From NCBI GenBank assembly GCA_002481295.1, contig DLDU01000041.1:1-42282 (forward strand): a stretch of DNA of 42,282 bases. The letters run 5' to 3'. A program made the position numbers and the translations under genes. Shown here piece by piece: positions 34,701-40,753 of the stretch. The notes beneath the pieces were generated by a model. That model was not told where the DNA came from. It ran no database searches and worked only from the letters and a program-made list of their open reading frames with translations. This stretch comes from Prevotella sp. UBA7764. Lineage in GTDB: Bacteria; Bacteroidota; Bacteroidia; Bacteroidales; Bacteroidaceae. Numbering within the stretch: the first letter of the stretch is position 1; each line of letters opens with the position of its first letter.

Positions 34701-35838
34701 TGGTCAGTGTCGGGCCGTGCTGACCGTGTCGGATACCGGTCGTGGCATCTCGTCGGAAGCCTTGCCTCATATTTTTGACCGCTTCTATCAAGAGCAAGGA
34801 CCACATCAGGCATCAGGTACGGGCATAGGACTGGCATTGGTGAAAAACCTCGTCGGCCTGCACCACGGCACGATTACTGTAGAGAGTAAACCGGGAAAAG
34901 GAAGTGTGTTTAGAGTCGTCATCTGTGGGGAAGACTCAGAAAAGTTAGCCTCAAACACGTTGCTAAAAGAAAATGGAGGGTCTACCGAAGCCATAATAAC
35001 CCCGCATACTTCCGAAGGCTCCGGGCAAGCAGTTCTCCCCCTCTCGGGGGGAGCTAGAGAGAGGCTTCTCCTCCTTGTTGTCGAAGACGACCAAGACATC
35101 AGAGAGTTCATCGCCTCGGTATTTACCGGATTGTTTGACGTCAGACAGGCCAAAGACGGTGAAGAAGGATGGAAGGTAGCACAGGAGACAACGCCCGACA
35201 TCATCATCAGCGACATCATGATGCCCAGGATGGACGGCAACGAGCTGTGCCGGAATATCAAAAACGATGTACGCACCTCCCACATCCCCGTCATTTTGTT
35301 GACGGCAAAAGACACCGATGCCGACAAGACCGTGGGCTACAACGCCGGGGCAGACTCGTATCTCACCAAGCCTTTCACGGCCGGACTGCTCCGCGCACGC
35401 GTCGACAATCTGCTCCGACAACGGCAACAGCTCAATGACACCATCGCCCACTCTGAGCCAGACTTCAGCTTGAAGCGCAAGCAACTGCAAGCCTCGTTGC
35501 AGGATATCGACCGGCAGTTCTTCCAACAGCTCGACCATCTCATCGAGGAGCGCATCTCGGGAGATGTCGACGTGAGTTATCTGGCTGAGGAACTGCACGT
35601 CAGTGTCAGCACACTCTACCGCAAGATGAAGACGCTTACGGGCATCTCTACCAACGAGTATATCCGCAAATACAAGATGCAATATGCCGAACATCTGTTG
35701 CTCACAGGACGCTACTCGATCAGCGAGGTCAGCTTCATGGTGGGCATGAGCAGTCCTTCCTACTTTCGGCGCTGCTTCAAGGATGCCTACGGCATGATAC
35801 CCTCGGAATATATCCAAAAGATGAAAAGGAGCGTATAG
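31708..35838 (+). CDS. Hybrid two-component system sensor/regulator (HTCS)
   Basis: 1376 aa from ATG 31708, chosen because it opens a signal peptide (MIKINKHLAWLLLLTCFALL) right after a -7 element. It is a one-protein sensor and regulator in the inner membrane. The periplasmic part is a two-bladed propeller array with many WIAT/WVAT and GLNRFD-type repeats, then a Y_Y_Y domain (EYAYQLEGLHSQW). A membrane helix lies near 806-825. The HisKA domain has His861 in NIAHELRTPLTLI. The HATPase N-box is at Asn974/Asn978 (LDNLISNAVKYT) with G-boxes DTGRGIS and GTGIGLALV. The receiver domain has Asp1169 in SDIMMPRMDG. An AraC-type HTH ends the protein (ISEVSFMVGMSSPSYFRRCF). It is divergent from the GH30 PUL, which it very probably activates. 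Confidence 0.93.
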   Translation: MIKINKHLAWLLLLTCFALLPVPASAAILASSQDYAVKPLGIDMGLSSNYCVAIERDKWGYLWIATEEGLNRFDGSHFYTYYQYLSPGFHGDALGSNALSALLDDTYSPVMWVATQRNGLNAINYADYSIRHYTHQAKDDHSIGSNDLTGLARASDGGLWVCTYWNGVDHFNTHTGQFTHYCRRTLPTLPSDQVWCALDGGHGFLYVGHVYNGLSVIDTHSRRVTNYSHRDDIPSSISGNEVHCLFRDRMGHLWIGTNHGLDLFDPIRQAFLHFQNVPQLKGKIMDIRELGDNRLWIATELQGIVILDISRISGNSPGSSLMPSADALSASMIIGTITEGASSSQLTGNGIRSLCPDAFGNVWVGLYGSGMDMITQELPAFTHITYSPFPQTGQLTNKNVFGLAIASDGSLWAGTDGSGVNVFNGGGQRIADMPATMGSCVQTIYCDHEGRLWTGSYTDGGKVRETNGTIHAIEGLPAHADVRCYFEDNKQQMWIATSSGLYRTAKATSRVEAHWPVKSYLLRAVYVDDRGYVWLGTFGNGFLICSPSMRILHEMNETNGFPSSDIYHIQNDHRGHIWIATNQGLVCMSSEKRQIQHVYGRRDGMESSYTRASMMDSDGNLWVSTNKGISCLRHNARAFINYSWRDNLPKGNFNDGSVCARADGTLFFGSTDGIVSFLPQKVLTQRRPPKVFITGLSLPSANSIGQDSIVCVIGKKQITVDYHHTTFSILFSAQDYALSHTVEYAYQLEGLHSQWALLDDNKVTLHDLPYGHYKLLVRCRLRNQQWSAPTVMELTMQPPFWLSWWAKTLYALMVLAVVIAAIRLYLRKVRLEYLYNSEKREHQLQQKITEERLQFFTNIAHELRTPLTLILGPLDDMARHSDIPRDAKHTLAVVFQSAQRLKALIDKLLEFRKTETANRKLQPQYGNLVDCVCDVCLKYEELNRNPNVVITTMASQPEIMMNFDKDVVTIILDNLISNAVKYTDRGHITIAVSSEDGDGQCRAVLTVSDTGRGISSEALPHIFDRFYQEQGPHQASGTGIGLALVKNLVGLHHGTITVESKPGKGSVFRVVICGEDSEKLASNTLLKENGGSTEAIITPHTSEGSGQAVLPLSGGARERLLLLVVEDDQDIREFIASVFTGLFDVRQAKDGEEGWKVAQETTPDIIISDIMMPRMDGNELCRNIKNDVRTSHIPVILLTAKDTDADKTVGYNAGADSYLTKPFTAGLLRARVDNLLRQRQQLNDTIAHSEPDFSLKRKQLQASLQDIDRQFFQQLDHLIEERISGDVDVSYLAEELHVSVSTLYRKMKTLTGISTNEYIRKYKMQYAEHLLLTGRYSISEVSFMVGMSSPSYFRRCFKDAYGMIPSEYIQKMKRSV
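35035..35053. repeat. C-rich/G-rich hairpin inside the HTCS linker
   Basis: CTCCCCC (35035-35041) and GGGGGAG (35047-35053) form an inverted repeat with a 5-bp loop, followed by GAGAGAGGCTTCTCCTCC. It lies in the coding region between the HATPase and receiver domains. It resembles the GC-rich intergenic element near 232-290 and is translated as PLSGGARERLLL. It may be a REP-like sequence captured in frame. Confidence 0.45.
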
Positions 35839-35863
35839 GAATTACGTCAACCAGTTTTACCCT

Positions 35864-36620
35864 CTATTTTAGTTTCGGTTTCAGCTCGTCTGGTGAGTTC
35901 TTGGTGTACATGTTCACGGGCGGATCCGTCTTTTTAAAGAGGTCGGTGATGACCGTGACAGGCAGCGTCAGGGCAGGCTGGAAGCTGTCACTCTCCATAT
36001 AGTCGATGAGAGCCTTGCGCATCTGTCGGGCCACCAGGCGGTGGTCGAGGTGGCTGCTGATGTCCATTGTGGTCATCAGCAATTTACCGTTGAGCACGTT
36101 GGCCTCTATCATCATGCCGAGCTTGCGGCTCACATGCCACGTATCGATAGGCTGTATGGGCGACTGATAGTCACGAGGCAGTGCTGCGAGGTTCATCACC
36201 TGAGCATTGTTGACCAGCTCCCACCAGTTGAGATTGCTCCAGTCGTCGGTGGGAAACTCACGGAACAGCGGGTGCTGCGAATCAATGGCCAAGCCCGTGG
36301 TATGCTGCGGCCGCATCTTAAACCAACTCGTATTCCAGAAGACGGGCAGGTAGGTCTGCTTCACATCGTTGCCATAGCGTACCTTGTCGGCCGCCGTGAT
36401 GAGCACCTTGCCGCCATGGCGCAGCAGGGTGAGCGCACGGTTGTCCATCTCAAAGCGATAGCACAGCGATTGCAGTTTGCCGCTGGTGTGGAGAAACTTC
36501 CCGGCCATCGTCGCCATGCCATTGTCGCGCAACAGATCAGCGAAGATGTCGAAGTTGTATGCCTTGTAGACTCCCGTGTACTGGCTGCGTTCCCACAGGT
36601 CGGGAAATGCGCACCACTGT
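35864..36620 (-). pseudogene. 3' remnant of a GH2-like glycoside hydrolase
   Basis: About 250 codons remain, starting near WCAFPDLWERSQYTGVYK and ending ..DELKPKLK with TAG at 35864. The block QTYLPVFWNTSWFKMRPQHT, FPTDDWSNLNWWELVNNAQV and LVARQMRKALIDYMES matches the C-terminal region of large GH2-type (beta-galactosidase-like) enzymes of about 900-1000 aa. No catalytic domain is present and no start codon or signal peptide precedes it. It is joined directly to the DUF5107 remnant. It cannot encode an active enzyme as it stands. The exact GH family is uncertain because only the C-terminus survives. Confidence 0.65.
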
Positions 36621-37262
36621 CTAGTACATGGCTGCCGCAGGCTCTGTGGGTCCGAGCGTAGCCTTCTCCCAGCATTCCTTGGCCTTCTCGTTCTCACCCT
36701 TGGCTTCGTAAGCGCAACCAAGGAAATAGTAGAAGTCGTTTTTCTGTGCACCGTAGAGCTTGCCTTCACCGAGATGATAGACGAGGCACTCATTGAGGAG
36801 CAGAATGGCCGTGTCGTAGTCTTTACGGTCCAGTGCCTGCTTGGCGAGCTCCACGCGAGCGAGCTGGTATTGTCCGCTGACCTTGCCTTCGCCACCTTCC
36901 CATGGATGGAACTGATGGACATCGAGCTTTTCCTTCGCCTCCTCATAGTGACCAGTGAGATTGAGCAAGGTGATCTCTTCCAACAGCAGGTCGTCGCGCT
37001 GGGCGATGAGCTCGGGGTACTGCTCAAGATGCTTCAGTCGCATGTCGTGGTCGTAGCCCTGTCGCTTATAGAGTTGGTCGAGCTCCATGAGTATGCGCCC
37101 ATCCTTGGTATTGAGGCTGAAGGCTTTCTCCATATCGGCCACGGCCTGCTCGGGATTGTTCTCCTTGTTGAACTCCTCCAATGCGAGGTTGCGCCAAACA
37201 GTGGGGAATGTCGGGTCGAGCTCAGCAGAGCGGTTCCAGTGGAGACGGGCCACATCGAGCCA
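36621..37262 (-). pseudogene. Fragment of a DUF5107/TPR protein
   Basis: About 213 codons from LDVARLHWNRSAELDPTFPT to TEPAAAMY, where a TAG (36621-36623) is met. TPR units are evident: VWRNLALEEFNKENNPEQAV, EAKEKLDVHQFHPWEGGEGK, FYYFLGCAYEAKGENEKAKE. This matches the TPR half of DUF5107 proteins (about 1000 aa), often encoded beside sugar transporters and glycoside hydrolases in Bacteroidetes. The N-terminal part is missing and the C-terminus breaks off in a region that normally continues. Its reading frame is continuous with the downstream part of the MFS remnant, giving an accidental in-frame chimera starting at the internal ATG 37364. Confidence 0.7.
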
Positions 37263-37729
37263 GTTGACAATCTGGGCGGCAAGGATGCCGATAACGATCA
37301 TCATCTGGTTGAGCGATACCATGCGGCCACGGATGGAAGCCGGAGCGACTTCGGCGATATACATAGGAGAGAGAGTCCCGAGGCCAGGCCGATGCCGACA
37401 CCACCAAAGAAGCGGGCGATGAGGAAGGTATTAAAAGTATGGACCGCACCTGTAGCCAAAGCCGACAACAGAAACACGATGGAGGAGATGGTCAGCAGCT
37501 TCTTGCGTCCCATCCGGTCGGCCAGCCAGCCTACCGTCAGTGCGCCGAACATGCAACCGATCAAAGCCACGGTCATGGCAAGACCTTGATCGCTCGGCGA
37601 CGAGCCAATTCCAAAATAAGCCTCATAGAAAGGCTTCGCTCCGCCGATGACCACCCAGTCATAACCGAAGAGCAGGCCTCCGAAGGCTCCTACCATACAT
37701 ATAAAGTATGTGTACGCATTCTTACTCAT
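37263..37729 (-). pseudogene. 5' remnant of a sugar-porter MFS transporter with frameshift
   Basis: The start MSKNAYTYFICMVGAFGGLL and GYDWVVIGGAKPF is a typical XylE-like sugar:proton symporter N-terminus, with the MFS motif ADRMGRKK. After GIGLASGLS the frame breaks: a CT dinucleotide run (plus-strand 37367-37375) appears to have two extra bases. Removing them restores SPMYIAEVAPASIRGRMVSL, the expected sequence. The gene then ends at about residue 155 (QIVNW) by fusion to the DUF5107 fragment, so only four or five of twelve membrane helices remain. It is non-functional as read. ATG 37729 lies 3 bp after a -7 element. Confidence 0.8.
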
Positions 37730-37732
37730 TTG

Positions 37733-37740
37733 CAAACCTA
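37733..37740 (-). promoter_or_regulatory. -7 element of the MFS relic, abutting the AraC start codon
   Basis: The minus strand reads TAGGTTTG (TAnnTTTG), 3 bp before the MFS ATG (37729). It begins only one base away from the ATG of the divergent AraC gene (37742), so its -33 region lies inside that gene. A weaker + strand match, CTCATTTG (37725-37732), lies back to back with it around the palindrome TTTGCAAA. Confidence 0.5.
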
Positions 37741-37741
37741 C

Positions 37742-38659
37742 ATGTTAAGAATCAAAAGCGGCTTTTCCGGTGAGCGCTCCATTGTCTTACCAAACATGAT
37801 TAGACATACCTGCGAAGCTGACGAATATCTCCGTCAACTTTATATCACCGACATCGGCTATTACCCCCACGCGATGTACCACTATCGTGAGCGGCCCGAG
37901 GGGGTGGCACAATATATCCTCATCTACTGCGTCAAAGGCAGTGGATGGTACGAAGTAGAGGGAAAGCGACACACCATTGGCTGCAATCAGTTTGTCATCA
38001 TACCAAAAGGCAAGCCACATGTCTATGCGTCGAACAACCAAGATCCATGGACTATCTATTGGATGCATTTCACCGGTCAGATGGCACACTGCTTCGGTGA
38101 GAATCACCTTGAGCCTAAAGAGATAGTCCCGGGAAGCAATTCCCGCATCAACCTGCGGAATGATGTCTTTGAGGATATCTTTCTGACGCTCAGTGACAAC
38201 TACAGTCTTGAAAATCTGCGATACGCCTCTTCCCTACTCTATACCTTTCTGGCTTCACTCTGCTATCTGAAACAGTTCAGACACTATAATGCTCAGCAAG
38301 AACGCATCGACACCGCGGACATCGTCACCATGACGGTAAGGTATATGAAAGAGAATATCGAGAAGCAGTTGACGCTTCAACAACTGTGCGACTACATCGG
38401 CTACTCTGTCTCACAGTTCTCTCTCATCTTCCGCAAAAGCATCGGACAGTCACCGCTCAATTACTTCAACCGGCTCAAAGTGAACCGCGCCTGCCAACTC
38501 TTAGGGACTACTGATCTCAAAATCAATCAGATCTGCACGATGGTAGGCATCGATGACAGCTATTATTTCTCGCGGGTGTTTACCATGATTGTTGGCGTCT
38601 CGCCTAAGAAATATCGGCAAACAATCGCAGAGAAAAATTCTGATTCCACAAGTGAATAG
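37742..38659 (+). CDS. AraC-family transcriptional regulator with cupin sensor domain
   Basis: 305 aa. It binds DNA and a probable sugar ligand. The N-terminal AraC_binding cupin spans about residues 20-160, with YHYRERPEGVAQYILIYCVK, GSGWYEVEGKRHTIG, IIPKGKPHVYASNNQDPWTI and YWMHFTG. The C-terminal double HTH runs from about residue 200: KENIEKQLTLQQLCDYIGYS, FSLIFRKSIGQSPLNYFNRL, then ICTMVGIDDSYYFSRVFTMI and GVSPKKYR. ATG 37742 gives the expected opening MLRIKSGFSGERSIVLPNM. It is divergent from the relic sugar operon, which it presumably once controlled. The gene looks intact although its neighbours are destroyed. Confidence 0.88.
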   Translation: MLRIKSGFSGERSIVLPNMIRHTCEADEYLRQLYITDIGYYPHAMYHYRERPEGVAQYILIYCVKGSGWYEVEGKRHTIGCNQFVIIPKGKPHVYASNNQDPWTIYWMHFTGQMAHCFGENHLEPKEIVPGSNSRINLRNDVFEDIFLTLSDNYSLENLRYASSLLYTFLASLCYLKQFRHYNAQQERIDTADIVTMTVRYMKENIEKQLTLQQLCDYIGYSVSQFSLIFRKSIGQSPLNYFNRLKVNRACQLLGTTDLKINQICTMVGIDDSYYFSRVFTMIVGVSPKKYRQTIAEKNSDSTSE

Positions 38660-39016
38660 ACTTTGTGTCCGGCTCCTCTCCCCCCTCGCTTTTCCTAACT
38701 TCGCCGTTTCTTGATCCTTGCTCGACCTTAAAGGTTGATCCTTTCCCTAAACTTCAGGAAGCTATCTGCTCTCACTTTCCCCGCAGGCAGGGAATGCTTT
38801 ACTCGTTTGTACACAGCATGAATGGGAAGTGGACTTCTTTTCCAGCGTTGAATGTTACCCTAAAAAACAATCTATTTAAACCTAATGAACTGAGCCTATC
38901 TTAGATGCAAGCATTTGAGGTTTGAGGACCTTTATGAGAGAATCCTCTTATTTCCGAATTCTTGATATGCGTGATAACCATGGAGCAGGGGGACGAGCCC
39001 CATGCTCTCAATGGCT
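38660..39016. other. Intergenic stretch between AraC and GH32 genes
   Basis: No supported gene. A short stem ACCTT/AAGGT lies at about 38725-38735 and the heptamer GATCCTT is repeated around it. The C-rich run CTCCTCTCCCCCTC near 38675 resembles half of the GC-rich element seen elsewhere. At its end it contains the hairpin listed at 38983-39007. Small open frames here have no start signals. Confidence 0.4.
38983..39007 (-). terminator. Possible terminator downstream of GH32
   Basis: GAGCAGGGGG (38983-38992) pairs with CCCCATGCTC (38998-39007), 9 of 10 positions, with a 5-nt loop, starting about 10 bp after the GH32 stop. The sequence after it on the minus strand is not T-rich, so termination may be inefficient or the structure may only protect the mRNA end. 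Confidence 0.4.
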
Positions 39017-40726
39017 TTATTTCATCTTCCAAATCTTTGCCTTACCGCCTTTCACGCTCAGTCTGTCATAGGGCTTGGTAGGGAAGACCAGGTTGGAGAG
39101 GGCAAACTTGCCGTCGGCATCGAAGACTTCTACGCTGCTCTTGTCGATGAAGATCAGCACACGACTGGCTTTTCCGTGAGTGGGGGCTGTCGTGACGGAA
39201 GCAAAGACATCGCTGAAGTCGGTCTGCCCGCTCTTCATGCGGTCTACAGAGAAACTCTTCTCAGCGGCATCGTAGCGCATGACCACACGCTCGCCCTTGC
39301 CATTAGAGAGTTCGATGGTGGCGTTGCGACGCAGTCCGCTCACCTCTATCATGCAGGCATCGCTCAAGCTTTGTGCTTTCTTGCTGAAGGCTTTCATGAT
39401 CTCCGGTGATGGCTTCACGCTGAGATAATCCTCATTGCCGTCGGTGAAGATGCCGAGATCACGGGGAATGCCGTTGCCAGAACGGTATTGCTTGGTTGGG
39501 ACGACGGCAGCATACTGCCAGTTGCTCATCCAGGGCAAAGCCACATGACGACCGTCGGGGGCATTGCTGAAAGTCACTGTGGCATAGTGGTCCTTGCCGT
39601 AGTCCATCCACTTCGTTGTCTCAGGCTTGCTCTCACAGGTAAACTGATGGCCGTCCCACTGGCCTACGAAATACTGCGTGGCCGATCCACCGAATGGTCC
39701 GCCGGGGTTGATATTGCAGAAGAGCACCCATTTGCCGTTTGCAATCTGTATCAGGTCGGGGCATTCCCACACACCTTTGTGGCAACCGTAGCCTTCGCCG
39801 AAACTGCTCTCGTATTTCCAGTTCTTCAGATCTTTAGATGAGTAGAAGTTCATCTTCTGTCCCGTGGCCATCACAAGGTTCCACTCTTTCGTGGCTTTGT
39901 TCCAGATCATCTTCGGGTCGCGGAAGTCCGGCTCTTTGGCAGTGAGTGTCGGGTTGCCGCTGTATTTGGTGAAGGTCTTACCACCGTCGTTGCTGTAGGC
40001 CAGGCTCTGTGTCTGGTTCTCAGCGGCGGTAGTGTACATCGCCACGATGGCATTCTTGCCGAAGCCAGTCGTGTTGCTGCTGTCGACGACAGCAGAACCG
40101 CTGAAGATCGTGCCCAAGTCGTCGGGCTCAATGGGCGTGCCCTCGTATTGCCAATGAACTAAGTCGCGGCTGGTGGCGTGGCCCCATGTCATGTTTCCCC
40201 AAATAGAACCGTAGGGGTTGAACTGATAGTAGAGGTTCCACACGCCGTCCTTATAAAACATGCCGTTGGGATCGTTCATCCATCCCCACAGGGGAGTATG
40301 GTGATAGACGGGTCGGTAAGCCTCTCGGTTGGTGGTGTCGAAGGTGTCGCTCTCCTTCATCAACTGCCAGCAGCTGTAGTCCTCAATGTTGCCGACCGTA
40401 CGGTAGTTGCCTTGAAAGCTAAAGTCGAGGAGTACCTTTCCGTCTTTGCCGAACTTGCTGATGTCAAGAGGCACGAAATAATCGGGCTTACCAGTTGCAA
40501 GACGCACCTTTATGTCTTGCATGGAGTGACTGTCCTTGATGACTTTAATGGTGGTCTCGTTTTCCTTCTCCTCTATAGGCAGCAGGATGTAGCGTTTCTG
40601 AGTATTCACACTCATCATGGCGTGCTTGTCGGAAAGAATATGGCGTATGAACCACTGATGGCTCTGTGCCAGAAGGCTGCCCGTGCCCATGAGCAGGGCA
40701 GCCAAGAGGATTGAGAATCTTTTCAT
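39017..40726 (-). CDS. GH32 fructanase (levanase/inulinase/invertase-type)
   Basis: 569 aa, exported by a signal peptide (to about LLAQS). It hydrolyses beta-linked fructose units. A beta-rich N-terminal extension (residues 23-135) precedes the five-bladed propeller. The nucleophile is Asp152 in WMNDPNG, the transition-state stabiliser is Asp270 in FRDPK, and the acid/base is Glu321 in WECPDL. A C-terminal beta-sandwich (from about residue 440) carries the typical SRVLIFIDKSSVEVF strand. Exo- versus endo-action and inulin versus levan preference cannot be read from the sequence. It lies 27 bp after the SusD-like gene, so it belongs to a fructan PUL that continues beyond the right edge. Confidence 0.93.
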   Translation of the reverse strand: MKRFSILLAALLMGTGSLLAQSHQWFIRHILSDKHAMMSVNTQKRYILLPIEEKENETTIKVIKDSHSMQDIKVRLATGKPDYFVPLDISKFGKDGKVLLDFSFQGNYRTVGNIEDYSCWQLMKESDTFDTTNREAYRPVYHHTPLWGWMNDPNGMFYKDGVWNLYYQFNPYGSIWGNMTWGHATSRDLVHWQYEGTPIEPDDLGTIFSGSAVVDSSNTTGFGKNAIVAMYTTAAENQTQSLAYSNDGGKTFTKYSGNPTLTAKEPDFRDPKMIWNKATKEWNLVMATGQKMNFYSSKDLKNWKYESSFGEGYGCHKGVWECPDLIQIANGKWVLFCNINPGGPFGGSATQYFVGQWDGHQFTCESKPETTKWMDYGKDHYATVTFSNAPDGRHVALPWMSNWQYAAVVPTKQYRSGNGIPRDLGIFTDGNEDYLSVKPSPEIMKAFSKKAQSLSDACMIEVSGLRRNATIELSNGKGERVVMRYDAAEKSFSVDRMKSGQTDFSDVFASVTTAPTHGKASRVLIFIDKSSVEVFDADGKFALSNLVFPTKPYDRLSVKGGKAKIWKMK

Positions 40727-40753
40727 GTTGGAAACAGATGTGTACTGAATGGT

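Noticed and set aside
34963..35817. 284-codon open frame on the minus strand
   Set aside because: Antisense to the receiver and HTH parts of the HTCS, which are clearly coding.
36621..37364. A genuine 247-residue fusion protein
   Set aside because: It starts inside an MFS helix region and then switches to TPR repeats. It lacks a signal peptide or complete domain and is best explained by deletion and frameshift.
36576..37589. 337-codon open frame on the + strand
   Set aside because: Antisense to the MFS/DUF5107 relic. The composition is that of a reverse complement of TPR coding sequence.
38665..38904. 79-codon open frame on the + strand
   Set aside because: No start signal, no recognisable domain and biased low-complexity composition; it is treated as intergenic.
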